Source: Apoderus coryli
Taxonomy: Eukaryota; Arthropoda; Insecta; Coleoptera; Attelabidae
Length of the DNA stretch: 64,000 bases
NCBI GenBank assembly: GCA_911728435.2
Contig: OU452206.1
Coordinates: 17,514,297 to 17,578,296, forward strand
Direction: 5' to 3'
This document shows, in pieces, positions 19,341 through 26,723 of this stretch; the first letter of the stretch is position 1, and each line of letters begins with the position of its first letter. The notes under the pieces were generated by a model that saw nothing but the letters and a program-made list of their open reading frames with translations, was not told the DNA's origin and searched no databases. The position numbers were made by a program, and so were the translations under genes.

Positions 19341-20225
19341 ATGGCCACTGTTGCGCTAGATAGACGTGTTATCAAACAAAGTCAACGAAAAACTGGCGCA
19401 GGTATTATAAACTCATTAATTAATAATACCCCAATCGAACTCCATATACCTGGATATGATTATTGCGGAGTCGGAACGAAATTACGCAAAAGACTGTTAA
19501 GAGGTGATTCAGGAGTTAATTCTCTAGATAAACTATGTAAAACACACGACATAGCATATGCAAATAGTAATCATTTAAGTGAACGTCATAGAGCAGATAA
19601 AATCCTGGAAGATCGTGCTTGGGAATTAACTAAATCAAAGCAGATACCTGTGAATGAGAGAGCACATTCGTGGTTAGTAACAAACATTATTAAAACAAAA
19701 AGAAAGCTCGGATTAGGTATGAGGACTCTGTATGGTACTACTAAAAAAACGAGTGGATGTAAAAGAAACCGTTGTAATAAACGTAAAAATAATAAAAAAC
19801 GTATAACATTTGTTGGTGGTGTTTTAAAAAATGTTCGACAATCTATTAAAAAAACGACTTGTGTGAAAAATAAAAAGAATAATGCTTTATCGGTTGCAAA
19901 AATAGCGTTAAAATGTGCTCGAAAATATGTTAAAGACATAGGTGGAAAAGAAAAAATTAAGACACCACGCATTATACCTGTACCAAAAATTGGAGGTGTT
20001 TTGCCATTGATCCCCATTTTTGCAGGATTGTCTGCATTAGGTAGTTTGGCTGGTGGTGCTGCAGGAATTGTGAGAGCTGTGAATGCTACAAAAAATTCAA
20101 AGGAGCAGATAACAAACAACAAACATCGAAATAAATCAAATGCTCCGACAATCGTTGGAAGTGGATTACTACTCAAAAAACACCGCAATGGATTTGGATT
20201 ATATTTAAAAAATCAAAAAAACTAG
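19341..20225 (+). CDS. Parvovirus-type phospholipase A2 / minor virion protein
   Basis: A 294-aa protein with a clear ATG. Residues 35-75 form a secreted-PLA2-like domain as in parvovirus VP1: calcium loop PGYDYCGVGT (37-46) and the catalytic His69-Asp70 pair in CKTHDIAY. The usual GPG of the loop reads GVG. The basic middle (about 118-210, rich in Lys and Arg) should bind DNA or enter the nucleus. A Gly/Ala-rich hydrophobic segment lies at about 218-246 (VLPLIPIFAGLSALGSLAGG) and a GSGLLL...GFGLYL motif near the end. This layout suggests a capsid-interior protein that breaches membranes during entry and binds the genome. Its stop codon TAG at 20223 directly follows a slippery heptamer, so a longer PLA2-protease form is probable. 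Confidence 0.88.
   Translation: MATVALDRRVIKQSQRKTGAGIINSLINNTPIELHIPGYDYCGVGTKLRKRLLRGDSGVNSLDKLCKTHDIAYANSNHLSERHRADKILEDRAWELTKSKQIPVNERAHSWLVTNIIKTKRKLGLGMRTLYGTTKKTSGCKRNRCNKRKNNKKRITFVGGVLKNVRQSIKKTTCVKNKKNNALSVAKIALKCARKYVKDIGGKEKIKTPRIIPVPKIGGVLPLIPIFAGLSALGSLAGGAAGIVRAVNATKNSKEQITNNKHRNKSNAPTIVGSGLLLKKHRNGFGLYLKNQKN
20216..20222 (+). promoter_or_regulatory. Putative programmed -1 ribosomal frameshift site A AAA AAC
   Basis: In the PLA2 frame the codons read CAA AAA AAC TAG, which places A|AAA|AAC in the exact X XXY YYZ phase. Slippage by -1 makes the next codon CTA at 20222, in the frame of the protease, which has no ATG. Downstream, CTCTACCAC (20232-20240), nine bases after the heptamer, is perfectly complementary to 20385-20393; whether this long-range 9-bp pairing is real is uncertain. 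No local stem-loop stands out. Confidence 0.7.
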
Positions 20226-20629
20226 TAAACACTCTACCACAAAGACCGCTATCAAATCTCGACATTATAAAATATGTTAATACATTAAATATAAAAAATT
20301 TTCGTGGTGTTTATAGTCGCAATAATTTGAATATAGCAGGACCACTATATAAAGAATGTGCAATTGTAAATCTAGATAGTACTAGTGGTAGAGGTACACA
20401 TTGGGTAGCATATAAAAAACGTGCTAATATAGTAAATTATTATGATAGTTTTGGTAATTTACCACCACCTCAAGAGTTAATACATTATTTTACAAAAAAT
20501 ATTCCAAATACTCTTCTTAAAATATATTATAATTACAATTCTCATCAAGATTTTAATACGGTGTGGTGTGGGCATTTATGTTTAACGTTTCTCAATCACG
20601 ATGGATTCTATACAGGAAATGAGTCGTAA
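20222..20629 (+). CDS. pro: Adenovirus-type cysteine protease (adenain-like), -1 frame of PLA2 gene
   Basis: Processes virion precursor proteins. From the slip point the frame encodes about 135 aa ending at TAA 20627-20629. Catalytic-site motifs are GTHWVAY (His at 20399), YYDSFG (Asp), QDFNTVWCGHLC (Gln and nucleophile Cys at about 20567), in the adenain order. The frame is open back to 20135 and contains no ATG before the conserved region; the first conserved residues (LPQRPLSNLDIIKYV) begin only a few codons after the slippery site. Expression as a PLA2-protease fusion by -1 frameshifting is the simplest reading. Alternatives are a recent one-base change in the A run, or a non-AUG start. 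The end overlaps the next gene by 29 bp. Confidence 0.85.
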   Translation, partial: LVNTLPQRPLSNLDIIKYVNTLNIKNFRGVYSRNNLNIAGPLYKECAIVNLDSTSGRGTHWVAYKKRANIVNYYDSFGNLPPPQELIHYFTKNIPNTLLKIYYNYNSHQDFNTVWCGHLCLTFLNHDGFYTGNES

Positions 20630-21011
20630 TGACATAAAAAAAATGGCTCAGTCTTTACATACTTACTCACAATTGGGTAGTTTGATAAAAATGAATGAAA
20701 AACAACTTGCTGATGTGCCTAAAGAGGTTTTGATTACATGTGCTTCAAAGGAAATCGCATTGGTTTGGGACAAACTTCCTAAACATTTACGTGAAGACAA
20801 TGATATTAATAAATATTTTTATTGCACGGAACATTATCTGACGAATAACGCTAGCGGTGACGAAATAGACGGCCCATTTCCTAGAAAAATATTTTGTGTT
20901 TCTTGTAATATTAGAGAAATTGAGTGCATAACAGAAAAAAAAAAAGAATCAAAGAAAGTGACACATAAAAAAGAAAAAAAACTACATCTATTGTGTTGCT
21001 GGCGGCGGTAA
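20601..21011 (+). CDS. Small Cys-containing Polinton protein, unknown function
   Basis: A 136-aa protein with ATG inside the end of the protease frame. The N-terminal 60 residues are helical; CTEH and later CVSC (about 75-105) could bind one zinc ion. The C-terminus is very lysine-rich (KKKESKKVTHKKEKK). It sits in the rightward morphogenesis cluster between protease and minor capsid genes, with a 29-bp overlap upstream and a 33-bp gap downstream, so it is probably co-transcribed. No family is recognised. Confidence 0.7.
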   Translation: MDSIQEMSRNDIKKMAQSLHTYSQLGSLIKMNEKQLADVPKEVLITCASKEIALVWDKLPKHLREDNDINKYFYCTEHYLTNNASGDEIDGPFPRKIFCVSCNIREIECITEKKKESKKVTHKKEKKLHLLCCWRR

Positions 21012-21044
21012 AAGCAATATTTCAGTTTGATTTATTGCCCAGTC

Positions 21045-21779
21045 ATGTCGAGAACGTTTCTGTTGTCTGGAACATCTAGTGTGTTGTCTGCAGATTATTA
21101 TCCACCAATTGAATTGGATACCTCTAGACGTTATGGATTAGGATTAATTGCTTTTTATTCATATAACTCTATTTTAAACATAGACGAAAAAAATAATAAA
21201 TTCACTTATAAGAAGCATAAAAGTGATGTTGATTATATTAATGTATTCATACCACCTGGGACGTATGAGATCGGTGAAATATATAAAAAATTGATAATGT
21301 TAATGGGTTTACACAATTTCAGCGAGGACGATTATAAACAAATATTTCTTTTGTATCCCAATTCAAACACTTTGAAATGTGAATTATGGTCTATTTACGA
21401 TATCGATTTCACAGCCGACAATTCTATTGGTTCACTATTAGGATTTGAAAAAACAATTTTACCATCGAATACGTTGGTCGAATCAACTTTACCGGTTGAT
21501 ATTATGAGAGTCCGTATCATATCAGTACATTGCAATGTAATCAGTGGTGCATTTTTTAACGATATTGAATCACATGCACTGTTTGATTTTGATATTGACG
21601 TCGAACCAGGATATAGATTAACAAAGGAACCGCAACATATTATATATATGCCAGTTAAACCATTGGGACGTCAGTCAATTGAAAATATTACAATAAGAAT
21701 TTTAGATGATACAGGCAGGCTATTAAATTTTCGTGGTGAAAAAATTATTGTAAAATTAGAACTTAAAGTGCTCGATTAA
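21045..21779 (+). CDS. mCP: Minor capsid protein (penton-like single jelly roll)
   Basis: About 244 aa from the first ATG (21045); upstream codons in frame lack an ATG. The sequence is rich in beta strands, with MSRTFLLSGTSSVLSADYYP at the start and VFIPPGTYEIGEIYKKL at about 70-90, a region characteristic of Polinton penton proteins, and LGFEKTILPSN further on. The family forms the pentameric vertices of the icosahedral shell together with the major capsid protein encoded 222 bp downstream. No defects are seen. The assignment rests on position, length and these motifs. Confidence 0.88.
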   Translation: MSRTFLLSGTSSVLSADYYPPIELDTSRRYGLGLIAFYSYNSILNIDEKNNKFTYKKHKSDVDYINVFIPPGTYEIGEIYKKLIMLMGLHNFSEDDYKQIFLLYPNSNTLKCELWSIYDIDFTADNSIGSLLGFEKTILPSNTLVESTLPVDIMRVRIISVHCNVISGAFFNDIESHALFDFDIDVEPGYRLTKEPQHIIYMPVKPLGRQSIENITIRILDDTGRLLNFRGEKIIVKLELKVLD

Positions 21780-21806
21780 CAATAATAATAATACATAATA
21801 ACATCA

Positions 21807-21998
21807 ATGGGGTTTGTTTACAATAATGTGATTAAACACCACAATACACCTGCAAAGAATGATGTTTATATAAAAAAGAGGAAGAAAGAGATGTTAAGCA
21901 ACAGTACTAATTACAACAGCAACGGTTCCGGTTGTGTTATTACTAAAAAAAATCAAATATTCCTTCAATCCATTGGTTTAAAAATTCGAAAATATTAA
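21807..21998 (+). CDS. Small basic Polinton protein
   Basis: A 63-aa protein with a good ATG, lying 27 bp after the minor capsid gene and ending two bases before the major capsid ATG. It is strongly basic (KKRKKEM) and ends in ITKKNQIFLQSIGLKIRKY. The tight packing between two capsid genes argues it is real. It may be a DNA-binding or capsid-linker peptide; I do not recognise a domain. Confidence 0.65.
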   Translation: MGFVYNNVIKHHNTPAKNDVYIKKRKKEMLSNSTNYNSNGSGCVITKKNQIFLQSIGLKIRKY

Positions 21999-22000
21999 AC

Positions 22001-23236
22001 ATGTCATCCTTATCTAATAAATTAAACATATTTGGAGAGCCTGTGTTTGACAATGCATTGTCTAACGTTCAAGAATATACATATAAACCATACGGCAGCC
22101 CCGTATATAATAATTCCGATGAAGTTCGAATTCCGGTTAATTTCCAAGACTTAATATTAGACATTTCTGAGAGTTATATTTATATTGAAGGAACATTTCA
22201 AGCTGAGGATGATAAGAAATCCTGTTATTTATCAAACAATTCATTAGCGTTTCTTTTCGAAGAAATAAGATATGAGATTGGGAATGAGCAAGTCGCTATG
22301 ATTAGGAAACCGGGGATTACAACTTCCCTGAAAACTATGGCATTATGTCCATATAGTCAAGAAAGAGGGCTTTGTAGTAGTGGCTGGGGCTTGTCCGAAG
22401 ATTTACAAGATATCCTGGATCCAATTAGTCATGTTTTCAGCGGTAAATTGCCATTGAAATACTTATTTGGCATTGCTGAAGACTATAAGGGCGCTTTCAT
22501 TAATGTACGACACGAACTTATATTAATAATTGCTAGAAACTATAATAATAGTTATATTGGTGACGGAAGTGCTATTTTAAAAATAAATAAAATTGAATGG
22601 AAAATTAATCACATAGTTCCCGAAGATAGTCAGAAGTTGAAACTGATGATGAAAATTAATAAAGGAGGACTAAATTCTCGAATTAATATTGCATTTCGGT
22701 CTTGGGACTTATATGAACTACCGAAATTACGTGAAACTAGCTCAGATATATGGTCGATTAGAACAACTACTAGTCTCGAAAAACCACGTTATATTATAAT
22801 TGGCTTTCAAAATATTTCAAATTATGAAAACATCAATATGGATGCCACGCAATTTATACACGCAAACATTTCCAATATAAGAACATATTTAAACTCAACA
22901 GTGTATCCATATGAGAAATGGAATTTAGATTTCTCTAAAAAACTTTACGGAGCAGTATATCATACATATCAGAATATTCAACAAAAATATTATAACACAG
23001 AACATTCCGACCCAATATTAAGCTTGGGTCAATTTCCAAACAACCCGGTTTTCATTATCGATTGTTCTTGTCAACCAGAGGCAATCAAACATTCTAGCGT
23101 TGATATCAAATTAGAATTTGAAACACGCGAATCGCAGTTTCCTGCAAATGTAAAAGTATATGCAATTATCATTCATGATTCTTATATGATGTATAATATT
23201 TCAGACGGTGTAGTAAACACGAAATTAAGTTTATAA
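22001..23236 (+). CDS. MCP: Major capsid protein (double jelly roll)
   Basis: A 411-aa protein with ATG at 22001. The N-terminal part (NIFGEPVFDNALSNVQEYTY, then VRIPVNFQDLILDISESYIY) and the overall length match Polinton double-jelly-roll capsid proteins, which form trimeric capsomers like adenovirus hexon. Beta-rich sequence continues to the end (HSSVDIKLEFETRE, VYAIIIHDSYMMYNISDG). It is the last gene of the rightward cluster; AATAAA-type signals follow at about 23285. The ORF is intact, with no internal stop. Confidence 0.93.
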   Translation: MSSLSNKLNIFGEPVFDNALSNVQEYTYKPYGSPVYNNSDEVRIPVNFQDLILDISESYIYIEGTFQAEDDKKSCYLSNNSLAFLFEEIRYEIGNEQVAMIRKPGITTSLKTMALCPYSQERGLCSSGWGLSEDLQDILDPISHVFSGKLPLKYLFGIAEDYKGAFINVRHELILIIARNYNNSYIGDGSAILKINKIEWKINHIVPEDSQKLKLMMKINKGGLNSRINIAFRSWDLYELPKLRETSSDIWSIRTTTSLEKPRYIIIGFQNISNYENINMDATQFIHANISNIRTYLNSTVYPYEKWNLDFSKKLYGAVYHTYQNIQQKYYNTEHSDPILSLGQFPNNPVFIIDCSCQPEAIKHSSVDIKLEFETRESQFPANVKVYAIIIHDSYMMYNISDGVVNTKLSL

Positions 23237-24227
23237 ATTAAATATTTGATTATGGAATGTAGGCATTGTATCACTAAAAAATTATAAATAAAATATATTA
23301 TATAGTAAAATGATTTGTTTTATTTTTTTTATATATCTATTAGAATAAAAAAATTTATAATGTAAATGTGTTATATGAAAATAATCATATTATTATCGAT
23401 TTCCAAAAAAAAAAAAGAAAAAAGTCTAGACAAAAATTTGTAACAGACAATAAATGTATTCTATTCTATCAATTGATTAGATATAAAGGTAAAATATATC
23501 ATTTTACATCCAAAAACCCAACAAATAACGTATATCTTTATTTTGTTGCTGTGCAATAAACACACAGCTTACCTATTGTTCCCATATTATCTATAAAAGA
23601 ATCTATCTTTTCAGTTTTCCTATTATGTTTTGAAAAGCATATAATACACATGTGAATTTTAGTAAATTAAATCAATTTAAATTCTTGAGAATGACATCAC
23701 ACATAAAATATCTATGTTTATTGATGTGCTAATACATTCCTACGGAAAAAGTCTAGACAAAAATTTGTAACAGGTAATAAAGTCAATTTACCTATTGTTC
23801 CCATATTAACCATAAAAAAACCTCTCTTTTCATTTTTTCCTATTATGTTTTGAAAAGCATATAATATACATGTGAATTTTAGTAAATTAAATCAATTTAA
23901 ATTCTGGAGAATGACATCTCACATATATATCTATTTTTATTGCTGTGTCAAGAAGATAGGAAAAAAACAAGCTTTTATAGTAGTAGTAGGTAGTATTTGG
24001 TGTTCACAGATACATCCAATAGATTAAAATTATTTTTGGGTATAATAGAATACAATAGAATGTGTAATAAAATGTATAGAAATAATTTTGTGGGTGGTGA
24101 TAAACACCTATTGTTGCAATACTAACTACAAATAAAAAAAAAACACCTTTTTCAGTTATCACAGTAAACCCAGCATATATTTATATAAACACAATAAAAG
24201 CAAAATTATATATACATAAAATAATTA
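23237..24227. other. Non-coding spacer with a direct repeat, right of the capsid genes
   Basis: No convincing gene is present. A direct repeat covers about 23413-23735 and 23745-23945, both starting GAAAAAGTCTAGACAAAAATTTG or nearly so, sharing TGTTTTGAAAAGCATATAAT and later blocks; the first copy has about 110 extra bases. Both copies end near ATATCTAT-TTTATTG. Convergent transcripts from the MCP and right-end genes should terminate here. Confidence 0.65.
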
Positions 24228-24641
24228 TTATACTGTATTATTATCTTCTTCTTCTTCATCGTTATCATCATCTTCATCATAATTTTTATTTCCTTCAATA
24301 AGATCGTCTAGGTGATATCTAACAACTATATCTGTCGGCATATATTGAATCGCATCAATTAAATACCGTTCTAAACCCAACTGAATAATTTCCACACAAA
24401 ATGTTTCCAATGTGATAAATCCATCTCGGTATTTATGACATAAATCACACCCCGTACTGAAGTCTTCTGCTTGTTGTAACACTTTATTCATTATCTTATC
24501 ATCAAAACACACATTATAATCATAATTTGCAGCATGTGAACGATCGAATTCAAGATCGTGAAATTGCGCTGCCATTCGATTCACTGCAGACGGTAGATCT
24601 GTTGCAGCCGGCCAGTTTTCTGATGAATACACCATCCACAT
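24228..24641 (-). CDS. Acidic right-end Polinton protein, unknown function
   Basis: A 137-aa protein, ATG at 24641, reading inward from the right end. Residues 1-45 start WMVYSSENWPAATDLPSAVN; a CDLC pair lies at about 65-68; residues 75-110 are helical and hydrophobic. The last 20 residues are almost all Asp, Glu and Asn. A TATA box precedes it at a suitable distance. The arrangement mirrors the left-end gene: a small ORF with its own TATA promoter next to the terminal repeats. An acidic tail suits a transcriptional activator or a DNA-mimic protein, but neither is shown. Confidence 0.72.
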   Translation of the reverse strand: MWMVYSSENWPAATDLPSAVNRMAAQFHDLEFDRSHAANYDYNVCFDDKIMNKVLQQAEDFSTGCDLCHKYRDGFITLETFCVEIIQLGLERYLIDAIQYMPTDIVVRYHLDDLIEGNKNYDEDDDNDEEEEDNNTV

Positions 24642-24686
24642 GATTTTTAATAATTGAATGATCTAGAGGGAATAAATGCTGAGCAT

Positions 24687-24696
24687 TTTATATAAT
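24687..24696 (-). promoter_or_regulatory. TATA box of the right-end gene
   Basis: On the minus strand TATATAAAA lies about 46 bp upstream of the ATG at 24641, so the start site would fall just before the coding region. Confidence 0.55.
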
Positions 24697-24704
24697 ACCG
24701 AGTG

Positions 24705-24705
24705 T

Positions 24706-24751
<46 letters not shown>
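24705..24751. repeat. (AT)n microsatellite
   Basis: A run of alternating T and A lies between the right-end gene and the subterminal repeats. Confidence 0.9.
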
Positions 24752-24755
<4 letters not shown>

Positions 24756-24769
24756 AGAAAAAAAGAATA

Positions 24770-25152
24770 TGTGGGGGTTTCTCAAAATGATGTGGAAAGG
24801 ATTAGTTTTTGACATATGCTAGTATAAGCCGTTTCTAGATCTCCTATCTCTATTCATGATTTGTTACAACCCTCTCTTTCTTCTTTATATAGTTGACACA
24901 CACACACACACACGCATCTGTATATATTAGCCGTTTCTAGATCTCCCAATTTCTATTCATGCTGTGTAGTTTTCACATATTCTAGTATAAGCCGTTTCTA
25001 GATCTCTCATCTTTATTCATGATTTGTTTGATACACCCATTGGCTTACGTAATGGACGGGTTTCTCAAATGATTAGGGGAAAGGGTTGCTTTTGACATAT
25101 GTACATATAAGCCGATCTTGGAATAGTCCCCCCACTCTTGATTGTTTGTCAC
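24770..25152 (-). repeat. Subterminal repeats at the right Polinton end
   Basis: Three spaced copies of GCCGTTTCTAGATCTC (about 24828, 24929, 24990), each preceded by variants of AGTATAAG or ATATTA, mark degenerate repeat units. The stretch 24990-25152 is a further, nearly identical copy of most of the terminal repeat, ending in half the palindrome with the ATTG form found at the left end. CTATATAAAG (minus strand, about 24884-24893) and a (CA)n run are included. Confidence 0.85.
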
Positions 25153-25356
25153 GATCTCTCATCTTTATTCATGATTTGTTTGATACACCCATTGGCTTAC
25201 GTAATGGACGGGTTTCTCAAATGATTAGGGGAAAGGGTTGCTTTTGACATATGTACATATAAGCCGATCTTGGAATAGTCCCCCCACTCTTGTTTGTCAC
25301 GTACGTGACAAACAAGAGTGGGGGGACTATTCCAAGATCGGCTAATACACTCTACT
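25153..25356 (-). repeat. Right terminal inverted repeat of the Polinton
   Basis: The 204 bp are the reverse complement of 7295-7502 apart from the missing ATTG; the element ends ACACTCTACT. Near-identity of the two ends indicates a young insertion or recent homogenisation. Confidence 0.93.
25262..25343. repeat. Terminal palindrome, right copy (82 bp, perfect)
   Basis: Read on either strand the 82 bases from AGCCGATCTTGG to CCAAGATCGGCT are identical, centred on GTAC. It ends 13 bp from the tip, mirroring the left end. Confidence 0.93.
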
Positions 25357-25362
25357 CTCAGC
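25357..25362. repeat. Right target-site duplication CTCAGC
   Basis: Perfect copy of the six bases at 7289-7294. Confidence 0.95.
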
Positions 25363-25846
25363 TTTCAATTATTCCTGTTATTCCTGTAGATCGCTTCCCA
25401 GTTGCGAAACCCGCCAAAAATCACAACGTAATAAGCACCACATGTAAACAAAGTTTTCTAATGCCTGGAATATTCGTGATATAGAAACGCGACAGATTGC
25501 ATCATCTAGTAGGAGCATACACTTACTACTATTCGAGATGGCATCCATCTAAAGCAAAAGGTAACTTGCTGAGAAATTTTCATAATTCTATCACGAACAT
25601 TAAAATTATAATAATATTAAATGTATGTAAGCCAAATTCGTTTCTTTACATTTAGAGGTGGAAATGAAGAATTCGCTGCATTGAATTAATTATTTTCATG
25701 TGATTAATTCAGTGTAATGTTTTTACTTTAAATATTTATTATTTTACATTAATAAAAACAAAATAAAGAAATTCATGTACTGAATTCAAGAGATTTTTTT
25801 TCTGTGCACGAACTTACCTATATCACGAACATACCTTTCTTTACCC

Positions 25847-26723
25847 TATAGTTTAAATATACACCTAGTAAATATTAAAAATCATTGTTATTAGTAATAG
25901 GAAAAATAATTAGGAAATATGAAAATACCGAAGGATGTAAACATTTTACGTGATTTATTTCACGTACTTACCTATTAAATATCAAAACTGTTAAGTGATA
26001 TTTCATAAGAATCTAATATTTTTCATGTACTTACCTAATTGCGTCTACAACCAACATATTTCAGTAAATGATTTTATACAATAACTTATACAACGATGAT
26101 CGAAATTCACGCATAAATCCGATAAAATTTGAAGATTTTTTTTTGAAATTTGAAAAATTTCTCAGACAGCAAAAAAAGAGCAATTGTTGTATGTGTTTGC
26201 TGATGAAAATTTTCATATCAAATTAGCCTATCTAACTGATATCTTTGAGACATTGATGTGCTTAATTTGAAGTTGCAAGGCGAAAGTTTAATGACCCATC
26301 ATGATGGTATTCAAGCCTTGTTAGAAAAACTGCTATTATGGAAACGTCGTTTGCGAACTAACACACCAGATTTTTCCTCATTTCCGGAATTGAGTTTATT
26401 AAATAAAAAAGGATGACCATATGCGGGTAAACACTCACTCTTACAAACACCACAAGTGGTAATTACATGTAAAGCAGTAACAGACTTAAAGATAACAATA
26501 CTTAAATATTCCAAGAAAAAAACAGAAATAAATAAATAAGAACAAACCAATTCTAAAGTATTAAACTACATAAACTAGCAACACCCAACATCAAAACCGA
26601 TTATCATTGCTCAACATTCTCGATATCACTGCTAGAGAGGAGTTAAACATCAAGCCAAATTTTAGGACAAAACTGGTCCTTAGTACACAGCAACAATAGA
26701 CCCTCGGTGGTCGCAGTGGAGGG
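25847..26723. other. Intergenic DNA, no gene seen
   Basis: AT-rich sequence right of the TA-flanked transposon, with no supported ORF. Its last part (from about 26600) may be the 5' LTR or leader of the following BEL/Pao element, but the LTR boundaries cannot be set without a second copy. Confidence 0.5.

Larger units (their letters stand above)
7295..25356. mobile_element. Complete Polinton/Maverick element (18,062 bp)
   Basis: All hallmarks are present: AG...CT termini, a perfect 6-bp target duplication CTCAGC, terminal inverted repeats over 200 bp long, protein-primed PolB, retroviral-type integrase, A32-type ATPase, adenovirus-type protease, and major and minor jelly-roll capsid proteins. 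All of these ORFs are open, and the repeats differ by essentially one 4-bp indel, which indicates a recent insertion. Such elements are regarded as integrated virus-like transposons able in principle to make particles. The identification is firm; present activity is not shown. Confidence 0.97.
6549..25846. mobile_element. Non-autonomous TA-flanked DNA transposon, split by the Polinton
   Basis: The left end reads TA then GGGTAAAGTAAGG from 6549; the right end is its reverse complement ending at 25846 followed by TA. The first 25 bp of the two ends match at 23 positions. A TA target duplication points to a Tc1/mariner/pogo-type element. Removing the Polinton and one of its CTCAGC duplications leaves about 1.23 kb with no transposase ORF. 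The motif TTCGTGA recurs near both ends (about 6566, 6750, 6773 and 6790 at the left; 25468, 25590 and 25823 at the right), perhaps as transposase-binding iterons. Confidence 0.75.

Noticed and set aside
19586..20188. 200-codon minus-strand ORF
   Set aside because: It lies antisense to the well-supported PLA2 gene, is hydrophobic by reflection of its Lys/Gly codons, and has no motif.
20222..20629. Reading the PLA2/protease junction simply as an inactivating frameshift
   Set aside because: Possible, but a canonical slippery heptamer in exact phase directly before the stop, with all other genes intact, favours a programmed event; kept as the stated alternative.
23368..23559. 63-codon ORF right of the MCP gene
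   Set aside because: No ATG at its start, low complexity, and it lies in a degenerate direct repeat.
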